A DNA stretch of 64,000 nucleotides from Macrotis lagotis (GCF_037893015.1 NC_133665.1:40810537-40874536), one strand, 5' to 3'. Shown: positions 1 to 11,530, counted from the first letter of the stretch. Numbers and translations are program-made. The notes: generated by a model from the sequence alone, not told the origin.

Positions 1-748
1 TTCTGGGAGAAAATGATAGATGAAAAGAAAAGTGAAGTGGTTTCAGAACTGGTCATTCTTGTAGGATCTCAGAATCTCCTCTATACTATACCCATCCATC
101 CAGACTTCTTGCTGTTTCTCACATGTGGCATACCCTCTCTCATTTCCATGCTTTCTCACTAGCTGTCTTCCATGCCTACAAAGCATTCCCTCTTCATTTT
201 TTATTCTTAGAACCCTTCATTTCCTTCAAAATTCAGTTTAAAGGACAAACCTCTCCTGATCTCCCTCCCAGTTACTATTGCTTCTCTCCCCTAGTTCACT
301 TTATATTTATATTGTATGACTTTGTGACACATACATATTCCCAATAACTTGTCCTCCAGCCTCTAGTTTAAAACTACCAGTGACAGAATGATCTGCCTCC
401 CAAGACAATCTGTTTTATTTTTCTTTATCTACTGGCTCTCACTGCAAGGAACATTTTTTTCCCTCATACTCTATCTCTGTCATTGAAATTTCTATCCCTT
501 GATTCTTGTTTTACTTTCTGGATGACTAGCCATACAGAGACAGAGAGAAAGACAGAGATAGAAACAGAGAGACAGAGACAGTTGAAGGAGGTTAATGAGG
601 ACTTACAATAAGTACTGAGAATACAGCACAAGTCAGAAAGACAGTCTCTGCTCTCAATGGTTTTACATTCACATAGGGAAGCACAAAAGAAAGGAAGTAT
701 ATGAACAAGGTAGAAATGTATTCTGAGACAGGTTAGAAGTAAACACAG

Positions 749-893
749 GGGCGGCCAGGTGGTGCAGTGGATAGTGGAGTCAGGAGTACCTGAGTTCAAA
801 TCCGTCCTCAGACACTTAATAATTACCTAGCTGTATGGCCTTGGGCAAGCTACTTAACCCCATTGCCTTGGGAAATCCTAACAAAAAAAAAAA
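749..893 (+). mobile_element. tRNA-derived SINE (WSINE-like)
   Basis: Starts ggggcggccaggtggtgcag, has the pol III B-box-like gttcaaatcc, and ends in poly(A). An 11-bp target-site duplication, agtaaacacag, is at 738-748 and 894-904. There is an internal deletion in the 5' third (the 'agagcaccggccctg' part is missing). Confidence 0.92.
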
Positions 894-1568
894 AGTAAAC
901 ACAGAGCAAGGGACTTTCTCAAATGAAGGTTTAAAGAACAACTCACCAAGCAGAGAAGGCAAACAATCATTTCCCTTTATATATCTTGTAGGTACAGAAT
1001 GGTTTACATGTTTTCTCCTCTAGTAGAATGTGAACTCCTTGAGGGCAGGAATTGTTTGCAAATTTTTGCATACTCACATGTCTCATCCCATGCCTGGTCC
1101 ATAGGAAGCATTTAATATAAGCTTGCTGACTTTAATCCTTCTTCAATATAATAACCTTTCAGAAATTTGAATACAATAGTCATTCCCCCCCCCTTCAGTG
1201 TTCTCTTCTTAAGACTACACATTCCCAGTTCCCATCTTCAGATAATTTATTTGACCTGGCCTCATTACATTCTGCTCATTAAAGATTTATCAGGCCCATC
1301 AGTATGTTGGAGAAGAAAGTCAAGTTGTTCTTCTCAAAGACTCATTGACAGTTTTCCAGAAAATAATTTTTTCTGAATGTTTGAAATTTAATTTGGATGG
1401 TTCATTAAGATATTGTTCTATGTATTATTCTTGTTTCCTCCAAGGAGTTGATGGGGAAAGAACTGGCAAATTGTTGGTAGAAAATTTGCATTTTATGGAG
1501 TATATACTCAGTATATGTGACACATGTCAATCCCATGAAACGCAGTCAATTAACTATATTCTCTCTGA

Positions 1569-1570
1569 GT

Positions 1571-1656
<86 letters not shown>
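1569..1656 (+). repeat. Compound microsatellite (TG)n(GA)n beside an acceptor site
   Basis: About 21 TG units (1569-1610) followed by about 23 GA units (1611-1656). It ends 30 bp before the acceptor AG of the collagenous COL15A1 exon, so it lies just upstream of the presumed branch point and polypyrimidine tract. Confidence 0.95.
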
Positions 1657-1661
<5 letters not shown>

Positions 1662-1687
1662 AATATAAACTTTCTGCTTTATTTCAG

Positions 1688-1752
1688 CTGTGGCACTTCC
1701 AGGCCCACCTGGCCCTCCAGGCCAGCCAGGACTTCCAGGATCCAGGAACCTG
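1688..1752 (+). CDS. COL15A1: COL15A1 exon: end of last collagenous domain, start of NC1
   Basis: This 65-nt exon encodes VALPGPPGPPGQPGLPGSRN followed by L. That is five Gly-X-Y triplets (GPP, GPP, GQP, GLP, GSR) and the start of the non-collagenous C-terminal domain. The acceptor AG is at 1686-1687 after a pyrimidine-rich stretch, and the donor is gtcagt from 1753. The first two bases finish a codon begun in an exon left of the window, and the exon ends on a codon boundary, which fits the phase-0 start of the exon at 8896. Collagen XV is a secreted basement-membrane-zone proteoglycan of the multiplexin family, whose chains form homotrimers. The Gly-X-Y content alone would fit many collagens; the call rests on the downstream NC1 exons. 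Reading through the donor would give V-S-stop. Confidence 0.85.
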
Positions 1753-2119
1753 GTCAGTTAACATTTATGCATTCAAAGAGGAAAATTACAATTTTAATTT
1801 TTTAATCAATAGCACTATATTAAAATTATTTCTATTGAAGAATATCAAGAATGTGCCTCCAATTGATGAGAAAATGACCAAATGTTCTTATATGTCTAAA
1901 GCTGTCTTCTTATGACCATGACTTATTTCCTGGCTATTGAGATAATGAACTTTTTGTTAATGACTCACTATTTCCTCTTTGTGTATAAAACAATAGCAAA
2001 TTTCATATCCTGACTGAGAAAAAAATGGTTATTTGAAGTTTAAACAAGACATTCTAACCTGCAACATCTATTTTGAAGACTTGGAACTAGTAGTTTTAGT
2101 TCCAGCATCTTTGGATTTG

Positions 2120-2400
2120 GACTGGTAGACTCAATAGACTTGGGTCAGTAGACTTAGCAACCTTGGAGTCTTAGAATCACTAGGCTCTGTGACCCTAGAA
2201 TCAGACTTGATGGCCTTAGAATCAAACTTATGACATTAGTGTCAAACTTAGTGACTTTGGAGTAAGTGGGTTTGACAGTCTTGGGGTCAGTGGGCTTGAC
2301 AGTCTTGGGGTCAGTGGCTCTGGTGACTTTGGAGTAGGGATCTGGGTGTTTGTCGACAACTATAGAGCCTGGACTCTTGGTGGCCATCTTGGGTCTGGCA
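2120..2400. repeat. Degenerate tandem repeat, 12/24-bp period
   Basis: The best copies are two near-identical 24-bp units on the plus strand beginning gacagtcttggggtcagtgg, at about 2274-2321, flanked by diverged units containing gtgactttggagta. Read on the minus strand, it is open for 77 codons from 2387, with a repeating T-D-P-K-T-V-K-P pattern. It may be a minisatellite or a decayed copy of a repeat-rich coding sequence. I see no splice sites or further coding context, so I do not call a gene. Confidence 0.6.
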
Positions 2401-2560
2401 TGCCAAATATTTAGCTTGGGATCTTAGACTTACTTAGTTTAGCCTTGGAGTTGTTCATAGTCAGAGACTCAATGACCTCTGTTTGAGCCTTGATGGTCCA
2501 GTCCCTTCTTGTCTTTCAGGGCAATCCTTTTGGAGTCTTGTATCTTTGTTTGGTTTGTTT

Positions 2561-2706
2561 GGTTTTTTTTTTTTTGGTTTTTACAAGGCAATGGGGTTAA
2601 GTGACTTGCCCAAGGTCACATAGATAGGTAATTATTAAGTGTCTGAGACTGAACTTGAACTCCTGACTCCAAGGTCGGTGCTCTATCCACTGCCACCTAG
2701 CTGCCC
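2561..2706 (-). mobile_element. tRNA-derived SINE (WSINE-like), minus strand
   Basis: Begins with a T-run, then ttacaaggcaatggggttaa, and ends ctatccactgccacctagct, the reverse complement of the SINE 5' end. Confidence 0.9.
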
Positions 2707-4031
2707 TGTCCCATCTCTTTGTGATATAAGTTTCTTGTTCCTTTTTCTGCGCCATTTTTGTGATTGGTTATAAATGATTTGCTTCTTAAACCACCTTTAT
2801 ATCATGAACCAGAAGTGGATGAGAATGAGAGAAAGAAAGAAGAGAATGGAGTTCTAAAAAAGAGATCTTGGTAGCAAACAAGATGAAAGATTTAAATTTA
2901 TCTAGCAATAGATAGAACCCCTTATTTTCAGATGAGAAAATCAAGACCCAAGGAGGTCATAGATTTTAGAAGTCATTGAATCCTTTCCCTTCATCTTAAA
3001 GATGAAAAAAGTGGATCACAGAGAGAATTGATTTGCTCAGCTAGTATGTATCAAGAGACAAGATTTGAACCCAGGTCTTTTTATTCTAAAACTAATACTC
3101 TTTGCACTCTACCATGGTAGTGCACTGTTACTATAAGTCCATGAGGCTTATAAATTGTTATGATGTAGAATATTATTCCTGTTAATACAATTTCCATTTT
3201 TAAGCATAGTGTAAGCAAAAAATTAAGATAGAGCTACACTGATATAACTTGTGGAAAGAATTATACTAATTTAATTACATTAAACTCAAAATGGAAAGAT
3301 TTGGTCTTGTGAATAATAATTTTACTAGATCTTTGTAATTACCACAAATTTTATATAGATTGTTTCATTTGATTCATGAAGAATATAGGGAAAGTATTTG
3401 CTACTCTTATTTCTCAGAAATTAAAACTGAGGATCATAGCAGTTGAGTGACTTGTCCAAAGGTACAAAGCTAGTAAATGAGGCCAGCAGGAGAATCCATG
3501 TCTTCTGATTCCTAGTTTGTTGTTCTAATAGCTACAGGGCTTTTTAAGGGTCTGCTGTTATGGCAGACTCAGAGGCTGAAGTAGTCTTTCCCAAGCAATC
3601 TTTCTTTTCTCTCTACAAAAATACTTCTTTTATATTTCCCTCAATAACCTTCAGCTTAGTGGCACATTCAAAATATGATTTCTGTCAGCACTACTGACCA
3701 TAGTCTTTTCTTATCAGTTTATGTCCACCCTTATACCTCATTTTCATTGGTTTTGTTGATGGATTCTGAAGGAATAAGCCTCACAGTTTCAAAAATTTAT
3801 ACTAAGATTCTTCAGGAGAACATAGTTCCACACCTATGTATTCTTCAAGGTATTACTCTGGGCATGACACCAGTTCTGTTTACTTAATCTCTCCTTAATG
3901 TTCTATTTTTAACATTACTCCAAGCACAAACATCAAAAATTAGACTATGGTCAGACACAGGTTTTGAAAACAGCTTTTCTGAGACCAGAACCAATCTTTC
4001 ACTCTACCACATCGCTTTCTGTTGCTAATTT

Positions 4032-4270
4032 GTTTTTTTTTCAGTTGTGTCTGACTCTCCATGACCCCACTCGAGGTTTTCATGGCAAAGATAGTGGAGT
4101 GGATGGCCATTTCCTTTTCCAGCACATTTTACAGATGAGGAAACTGAGGCAAACAAGGTCTTGTCAAGGGTCACACATATAGTAAATGACTGTGGACAGA
4201 TTTGAACTCAGGAAAATGAGTCTTTCTGACTCTTGACCTCATACACTATCCACTGGACCATCTTGTTGCT
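4032..4270 (-). mobile_element. MAR1-like CORE-SINE, minus strand
   Basis: Contains tcagttgtgtctgactctcc (reverse complement of the MAR1-type 3' tail), then ccatttccttttccagc, the CORE cattttacagatgaggaaac, and a 5' end cactatccactggacca. Confidence 0.85.
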
Positions 4271-4416
4271 CTTCTCTTAATTACCAGCCACTAATACTGC
4301 CTTCTATACAGATGGGCTTAAAAACTGGCTTCCCCATCTTCTTCTGGCAAGACTTTGGGTCATATAAGCCTGGAATGATCATGAACTAGAGGCCTCTAAA
4401 TATGAAAAAGGTCTTT

Positions 4417-4662
4417 AGAAGAAAGAAGAGGAAGAGAAGGAGGAGGAGGAGGAAAGGAAAAAAGAGAAAGAAGGAAGAGAAAGAGGAGGAAGCGGAGGTG
4501 GAGGTGAAGGTAGAGGAAGAGGAGGAGAAGGAGGAGAGAAGGAGGAGGAGGAAGAGGAGAGAAAGAAGGGGAAGGTAAAAAAGAAGAAAAAGGAGAAGTA
4601 AAAGAAAAAGGAGGTGAAGAACTTAATAGAATGGCTAATAGAAGTAAGAAGAAGGAATAAGA
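4417..4662. repeat. Polypurine (GGA/GAA)n tract
   Basis: About 245 bp that is almost only A and G on the plus strand, made of irregular gaggag, gaagaa and ggaaag units. It is low complexity; open frames across it (Lys/Glu-rich or Ser/Phe-rich) are composition artefacts. Confidence 0.9.
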
Positions 4663-6060
4663 AGAAATAATCTTGGTTCATCTATGCATTGGTTTGCACT
4701 GTAGGAGCAAGAAGCAAACATGTGCAACTTTAAAGGCTCTAGGACACTGAAACTTTCTAATGATTTTAAGAGTATCTGTTGGATAAGAACAACTGATTTG
4801 TTCTCCCTTGGTCTGTTAAACTCAGGAGGAGCACATGTAATGGAAGAAACATCACCAGATGAGATCATTTTCATCAGCATTATAAAAGTGTTTAGAAACA
4901 AAATTTGCTCATAAATGTGTTCTCTTAAAAATCATAGCATTGACCAGTAGTTTGAGGGTTGGTTGATTGCAAAGCCACCCTTAACAAAAATATATATGGT
5001 TCAGTCATACATTTGCTTATTGCCATTTTTGTTTTTTTCAATTTGAATGGAGCTAGCTGTAGAGTTGGCCTCAGATCTTTTGATAGAAGGATACAAATAA
5101 AATCATGTCTAGGTATTATAATTTAGATCACTTCCCTGCCCAGGAGTTCTCAGCAGAATCAGTAGAGAATTTGACCAAGAGTTCTTGTAAAAGGCAGCCA
5201 CTTGTTTTAATGGAACACTGGCAAGATCCAAATTCAAATCCTACCTTAAACACTATGGACTAAAACACCCTGGACAAATTACTTAAATGGCCTCAGCCTC
5301 AATGTTCTCTAAGGTTCCATTTCAGTTCTAAATCTGCTATTCTAAGATGCCATAAAGCAATATTTTACTGGTTCATTAACTTTTTTATGCTTGCCCTTTT
5401 GAAGCTATGGATAGATTTTTTTCTTTTAAGTTTTAGAAAAACTTTCTTAATCTTATACCCTTTGTCTTTCACTAGATTAGAGTTACATGGCTTCCAATAA
5501 TTGACATGTGAATCAGATTTTTTCCCCATCATTTGATACATTGTCACAAGCTACGGGAATATGACTTACTTTGGTCTAGTCTATTTCTGCATTTCATTGG
5601 ATGCCCTCGAATCCTTGAAAATCATTGTACTAGGCTATTTGGCATGTCTTCAGTGAGGGACCATTGAAACTATTAAACTGAATAAGATTTGAGTACTCCA
5701 CTAAAAACCTCTATTCTCAGATGCTTCAGAGTTGTCCTTTAATGTGACACAGTGATATCCTTAGAGATTACTTAGGTATATTCAGGTAGTTGCCTACACA
5801 TACAATGATGAACTGTTCTAGCTTTTTAAAAAAATTTCTCTCTCACAGCTGCTTCTCTCCTCTGCTGTCAGAACTCCTGCTGCCTCGATTCCCATTTCTA
5901 TTCTTTTTCCCAAGGCCTCTGCTGTGTGGGACTTCTGGTATCTGGCACATTCTTTCCTCTCTGATTTCCTATTTTTTTTTCTTGCTTAATTTTTCTATTT
6001 TCTTTTAAAATTCTTTCTTTCATTCTGTGTTTTTCAGGGAGGAGGGGTTCTTGTTTTTGT

Positions 6061-6221
6061 TTTTGTTTTTTTTTTTAGGTTTTTGCAAGGCAAATGGGGT
6101 TAAGTGGTTTGCCCAAGGCCACACAGCTAGGTAATTATTAAGTGTCTGAGGTCACATTTGAACTCAGGTACTTCTGACTCCAGGGCCAGTGCTCTATCCA
6201 CTGCACCCACCTAGCTGCCCC
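6061..6221 (-). mobile_element. tRNA-derived SINE (WSINE-like), minus strand
   Basis: Full-length reverse copy: T-run, tttttgcaaggcaaatgggg, acacagctaggtaattatta, gctctatccactgcaccc, ctagctgcccc. Confidence 0.93.
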
Positions 6222-6373
6222 TCTGTTGTTTTAATTTGGATTGGGGATTTTTGGAGTCAGAGGCTTTACTTTTACAGTCACCACAGCAGTAAATCAATGA
6301 ATTCCTTGAGGTCAACAAACAAAATGTCAGATGGACTCATCAGGCATTACTTTCTTTCCAGCCAGAGATGATG

Positions 6374-6374
6374 C

Positions 6375-6403
<29 letters not shown>
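6374..6403 (+). repeat. (TTTTG)n microsatellite
   Basis: Five to six TTTTG units within the large COL15A1 intron. Confidence 0.9.
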
Positions 6404-6405
<2 letters not shown>

Positions 6406-6894
6406 AACTTTTGAATCACTTCTAATCTTTGAGCTTAAGTCTTGGGAGACAACATAGGGAAAAAATCCTGCATTTGGAATCTGAAACCTGACATTCAAAT
6501 GTCAGTTCTGCTAATTTTCTACTTGTGTTAACCTCCTTTGTAGGTTTAATTTTCCTCATCTACAATATGAGAGAATTGCATGAAATGACTTCTAAGCTTT
6601 CTTCCAGCTCCCAAACTATGAGTCTGTGATGAAAAACTGATATCTAATTTAAATACATCTGTATTAAACTTTATGTATAAATTTGGGGTAAAAAAGTTTT
6701 TCTATGAAAAATCATTGTTTCATAGTAAAAATTTAATAAGGAATGCATTTGATTTACTTTCAGATGTTTTAGAAAAATAAAAAAAGCATAAGTTTAATGC
6801 TTTTCTAAATTCAAAATAGGAAGCATAAGGATTTCATCCACTATGTAAAATAATAGGAAAATTATGCTTGAATTGTATTAAAATATCACATCAT

Positions 6895-7013
6895 GGGGCA
6901 GCTAGGTACCGCAGTGGATAGAGCACTGGCCCTGGAGTCAGGAGTACCTGAGTTCAAATCCAGCCTCAGACACTTAATAGTTAAGTTACCTAGCTGTGTG
7001 GCCTTAAAAAAAA
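6895..7013 (+). mobile_element. tRNA-derived SINE (WSINE-like), 3' truncated
   Basis: Starts ggggcagctaggtaccgcag and runs to ctagctgtgtggcctt followed by a short A-run; the 3' 'gggcaagcc..ttgccttgc' portion is missing. Confidence 0.9.
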
Positions 7014-8895
7014 CGCTCTCCTTAAACTCTTCCAATACCAAGTTTGTAACTAGTTTTGAAAAATAGATGGTGCTATTGTTGGACAATTTTGATTGCTAGA
7101 AAAATTTTTCTTATATTGGACTGAAATTTGCATTAATGTGACTCATTGTTGTTGGTACCAATTCTGTCCTTTATAGCAAAAAAGGATAAAGCTCCTCCCT
7201 ATAAAGATTGCAGTCATATACCTCCTATATTTTCATCTCCAGGTCCAATGTCCCTGCTTCCTTAAGCTATCTATCTCTTATAGAGCATGGGTTCTCTATA
7301 TTTTACCATACTGATCCTCCTTCTCTGGATCCAATCCAATGTATTAAAATCTTACTTATAAATCAGTATCTTAAACTGGAAACAGTAACTCAGAAGGGGT
7401 ATCCATTCAATACAAGGCCCAATGTGATAGAGAAATTTTATTTCTATTAATTTAGCCTATGATAGTATTTTTTCTTTTGTTTTTAGAAAGATAGGAGTTA
7501 TGGGTCAATATCTTCTAAATATTCACATTACTGGTATTAAGTCTCAGCCCCAGTTTTCCAGGGTTTCATCTCCCACTCAATGAACTGCCAAAATTTCTGG
7601 CTTTCCCACCCAAACCTGTTTCTATGAAACATTTTCCTCATCATTATCATCATTCCTCATATTTTTATAGTGCTATAATATCTCCTTTGATCCATATAAT
7701 AAACAGTCTAATAAAATCAGGAAAGTAGGTAGTTCTGTCGCCATTTTGGTTCACTTAACTAGTTATCAGTGGAGTTGAATTAAAATCTTCTATAAGTTTC
7801 CTTTCCAAAAATTCAATTCAATTCAGCATCTACTAATCATCTATAATGCAGAAAGTATTCTTCTACTTCCAAGGATATAAAGCTACCCCCTTTTTTGTCA
7901 TTCCATCCTTAAAAAACCCAATCCCATCTCTCAAAAAACTTACATAAGGGAGGAAAGGAACTAACATATATACCTATACAGATAAGTTAATATAAATTAT
8001 TTTAGGAGAGAGTGAGAAAGCGGTACCTAGTAAGTGGATGACTCAGCAAAGAGATCCCAAAATAAGCATTAGAATTCCTATCCAGGGTGAAAAGTTACAT
8101 TAAAGTCTTTTCCTTATCTAAGGTTCTAATATCCTTTTCCTCCCATTGCAGGCCCTGGGCCAGAAAAATACTGAATGGCAGGCAACCATAGATAATAGGC
8201 CTGGGAAACAAAATCCCTTTAACAACTGACTTTTTAACTACTTCCTCCAGGATATCAATAGCTTCTAGAACTTTCAGAATAAGTATTTAATACCTTCTGC
8301 TCTTTTCCTTATTTTAAGTCTTTGTAGGCCCATACAACTAAGTATCTTTTTTCTTGTCATGTTTCTTTGTTTTTCTTCTCTATTGCATTTCCCTGATAAT
8401 TCTACTATTCTTATTAATTTCAAATTTAATGTGTGTTTAATGTGTTCAATAGTAATGTTATTCATAGCCCTTAATAATTATATCATATCTCAATATTTTT
8501 CGAGTTAGAAATACAACAAAAATCTACTGTTAAAGTCTAATATTTTTATACATAATATCAGAAATTGGTGAGATTTTATCAGAATAAATGACATTAAGAA
8601 AAAGACATTATTAACACCTGTTTTGCTACTTCACTTAAAGGACCAATAGTACTTTTCCATCTGACTTGAAGCTGAAACCTTCCATATGTGCTATCTCCTC
8701 ATATTAGAGTGTGTGTGTGTGTGTGAAAATGTCTTGTTTTTCTGTTTCCCAGAACCTAACACAGCACTTTGTACAAAGTAATTGTTTAAAAAAATGTTTG
8801 TTTTATTTATTCATTCATCATCCACATATGATCTCAGAATTTTGAGAAGAATGTGGTTATTACTATATAACATATTTTCTTTTAATGTCTAATAG

Positions 8896-9024
8896 GTAAC
8901 AACATTTGGAAATATTGAAAGTATGATGCAAAATGCTCATTTAGTGATAGAAGGCACATTAATCTATTTAAGTGAAAGTACAGAATTTTTTTTACGTGTA
9001 AGAAATGGATGGAAAAAATTGCAG
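8896..9024 (+). CDS. COL15A1: COL15A1 exon: NC1 trimerisation segment
   Basis: Acceptor AG is at 8894-8895 and donor gtaatt starts at 9025. The exon is 129 nt, exactly 43 codons in phase 0. It starts VTTFGNIESMMQ, has HLVIEGTLIYL and EFFLRVRNGW in the middle, and ends WKKLQ. This is the non-collagenous trimerisation segment at the start of NC1 in collagens XV and XVIII, where the hydrophobic positions nucleate chain association. The match to collagen XV is closer than to XVIII by recognition of the EGT..YL..STEFF..VR.GWKKLQ pattern. It joins in frame to the collagenous exon at 1688-1752 across a 7.1 kb intron and to the hinge exon at 9430. Confidence 0.93.
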
Positions 9025-9134
9025 GTAATTATTTTTATGCTTTCCCTTTTCCTTTCAGTGAAATAGTTACAGTACCTATCATCTAAAAGGAAAACCTTGG
9101 TCCTGTGAAATTTATTTATAACCTTTTTCATAGA

Positions 9135-9235
9135 AAAGTAGCATAGTCTTGTGGATAGAGAGCTAGCCTTGAAGTGAAGAGGACCTGAATTCACATCCTG
9201 CCTCTGACATATAATGGCTATATAATTTAAATGAT
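9135..9235 (+). mobile_element. Old tRNA-type SINE fragment
   Basis: Diverged copy with gtggatagagagctagcctt, gacctgaattcacatcctgc and ctctgacat. It lies 110 bp downstream of the COL15A1 exon ending at 9024. Confidence 0.7.
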
Positions 9236-9429
9236 GTAATATTTTAGTATCCAAGGTAATATATCAAGGCTGTCATTGAAGAGAAGGGGCCAGCTTGACT
9301 AGTTAGAAGGATTTTATCACCTAGAACTTCCCTACACCAGTAAAGTTCTCTATCCCCGTCATGTATGTGCATATGTATGTATAGTTTTTGCTTTATACTT
9401 AATTATTCCCTTAATTATTACTATTTCAG

Positions 9430-9489
9430 CTTGGAGAACTTATTCCAATTCCTGCTGACAGCCTACCACCTCCTGCAATTTCCAGCAAT
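9430..9489 (+). CDS. COL15A1: COL15A1 exon: NC1 hinge, first part
   Basis: A 60-nt exon (20 codons, phase 0) encoding LGELIPIPADSLPPPAISSN. The acceptor AG is at 9428-9429 and the donor gtaagt starts at 9490. The start LGELIPIPAD is typical of collagen XV just after the trimerisation segment; the proline-rich remainder is the beginning of the protease-sensitive hinge that links the trimer core to the endostatin-like domain. The preceding intron is only 405 bp, the shortest in this part of the gene. Confidence 0.93.
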
Positions 9490-9604
9490 GTAAGTATAGT
9501 TGGTGATAATATAGAAATAAATGTAGACATGGATATAGATGGAGTTACCATATTTCAGTCTTTCCAATTTATATTATGGCTTATTTGATTATGCAGAACA
9601 GGAA

Positions 9605-9853
9605 CAGAGCCTAAGCTAGGGGGTGCAGTGGATAGAGCACCAAGCCTAGAAGCAGAAAGACTCATCTTCCTGAGTTCAAATCTGGCCTCAGACACTTAAT
9701 AGATGTGTGATCCTGGAACAGTGACTTGACCCTGTTTGCCTCAATTTCCTCATCTGTTAAATGAATTGGTGAAAGAAATAGCCAACTCTTGCCAAGAAGA
9801 CTCCTCATGAAGTTATGAAGAGTTGGACCTGACTAAAGATGACTGAACAACAA
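9605..9853 (+). mobile_element. MAR1-like CORE-SINE, near full length
   Basis: tRNA-like 5' part (gcagtggatagagcaccaag, gagttcaaatctggcctcag), CORE region (tcctcatctgttaaatga), and a 3' tail gagttggacctgactaaaga tgactgaacaac. Confidence 0.9.
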
Positions 9854-10269
9854 CTTTCTGACTCCAAATCTAATGTTCTTTCCACTATAACTAGTTACTT
9901 GTTTCTTTTCGGATGGTCACTGATTTGTCTGGTATGGAAACCAATTTCTGGTATGGATATAAAATAGTAATTCATCTGTCACTTATAAAATAGTAACTCA
10001 TCTGTCACTTTAGGGCCCTGAAAATTTAAATTTTTTTTGTCCAAGGTTATACAGCAAATATATATTCTGAGGCAGGGCTTGAATCCAAGTCTTTTTGAAT
10101 TTAAGATGGGTACTCTGAACCCCACACCAATGCTGCCTCTCATAGCAGCATCATAGGACACTCACTATACTTTCTCCAAATGGGAATTTTTATAGTTCTC
10201 TTCATCCTGATAATTCATATTTATGTAGTACTTTGGTTTACAAAATGATTTCATAATCATGTCTTTCCA

Positions 10270-10900
10270 TTGATAGAAATACATTTATTAATCACTTAAC
10301 AGTTATTAGACATGTTAATTGTGAAGATATAAAGACAAAAAAAAAGTTTGTGTTCTCAAGGACCTCACAGTCTATTAAGGAAAATGATATCCAGATGACT
10401 ATATACAAGTAAAACTAGAACATGATTTCAAGAGGGTTGAGAGAGGGGAGGAGAATAGGTGTAGAGGAGACTAGGAAAAGTTTTCTGAAGAAGGTTTGAT
10501 TTGATCAAAGCTGTAGAGGGAACCAGGGACCCTTAGAGATAGGAGGTGAAAAAGGATAGCATTCTAAGAATTGGAAGATGTGAAGTTGTGTGTAAGGAGC
10601 AGCAGGTAACCAGTACAGCTGTATCATCAGGGTGCAAAATGAAATAGTGAACAGATAGGAAGGGACTAACTTGTGCCAAAAAATACTTTTTATTTGATCC
10701 TAAGAATAATAGGGAAATACTGGAGTTTATTGAGTTAGGAGTAATGTCAAATCCAACCTGTATTTTAGACAAATCACTTTGGCATTTTAGGTAGAGAATA
10801 GATTGGAAAGGAGAGAAACCTGAAGGAGGAGACCAATTAGATGGTTATTACAATAGTCCTAATGAGAGGTGATGCAAGTTCTTTGAGAGCACCCACCATA
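10270..10900 (+). repeat. Unassigned dispersed repeat family, fragment
   Basis: Motifs in order: acatttattaatcacttaac, ctcaaggacctcacagtcta, a 'glimpse' of gggaccc tail, aggagcagcaggtaaccagt, tttatttgatcctaagaata, caatagtcctaatgagaggt. The same order recurs in other copies in the window (see the entry at 42990-44930). Confidence 0.6.
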
Positions 10901-11274
10901 TTTTTGTCTTTATACCACCATGACAGTAATAGAAAAATTGGGAAGTGGGGAGAAGGTGTTTTAGGGAAAGCTAGTAATTTCTATTTGGATATGGGTTTGA
11001 GATAGTTGTAAATTTGTCCATCCTTTGTCTGTTGTGCACCTACTATGTATTCAACAATATATCATCTTAAATTTTCACAAACACCCTTGCCCTGTTATTG
11101 TATTTTAACATTAATCACAAATCCAGAGATATGCAAAGAAGCATTTTACATTATATGGCCACTCCTGCTGTATTCAGTTCTGAAGGGAGACATTGACAAA
11201 CTAAAGCAAAACTAGAGAAGAGAAACTAGGATTGATTGAGCATTATTCAATTCAATGTATATTTATAATATGCA

Positions 11275-11530
11275 TATTTGTTTGTTGTTCATCCTTCATT
11301 CTGAAAGAGGAACAATGATATTCAGGAGAGAGAGTTTTTACTTTTCCAAGTGAGGTATTTAAGTTGAGGTAAGGGCTGTGCAGTCATCAGTTTCAGTCTC
11401 TCCTCCAGAGTCATTGGAGTTCACTGGCAAGACTTACCTCAATTTTTACATATCCTTAATCACTGACTGGATATTACCTCAGATAACTGAGACCTGGGAA
11501 AGACCTTAGCTTAAAAAGGTCAAGATCTGC
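11275..11530 (-). mobile_element. RTE-associated retroposon 3' end, minus strand
   Basis: Begins with gttcatccttcattctgaaa gaggaacaatgat, the reverse complement of a tail also seen at 22728, 26585 and 63845. The body (tcctccagagtcattggagt) matches the copy at the right edge of the window. Confidence 0.6.

Larger units (their letters stand above)
1..1687 (+). other. COL15A1: COL15A1 intron, 3' part
   Basis: Intron upstream of the collagenous exon at 1688. It holds a SINE (749-893), an L2 3' end at about 1025-1130 (motif actccttgagggcagg), a short C-run near 1184 and a (TG)n(GA)n microsatellite abutting the acceptor region. I found no other exon; a further collagen exon must lie left of the window. 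Confidence 0.7.
1753..8895 (+). other. COL15A1: COL15A1 intron (7.1 kb)
   Basis: Large intron with no supported exon. It holds a degenerate 12/24-bp tandem repeat (2120-2400), SINEs on both strands, MIR/THER-like fragments (about 2925-3115 and 3365-3530 on the minus strand; about 5215-5345 and 6465-6640 on the plus strand), a purine-only tract (4417-4662) and a (TTTTG)n at 6374-6403. From about 7100 to 8880 I see only unassigned AT-rich sequence and a short (TG)n at 8709-8724. Confidence 0.75.

Noticed and set aside
749..893. Possible tRNA genes (A/B-box-like motifs)
   Set aside because: The gttcaaatcc motifs here and at the other SINEs belong to tRNA-derived SINEs with poly(A) tails and target-site duplications; no cloverleaf with an acceptor stem is evident.
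4415..4681. Ser/Phe/Pro-rich minus-strand open frame
   Set aside because: Composition artefact of the polypurine tract.
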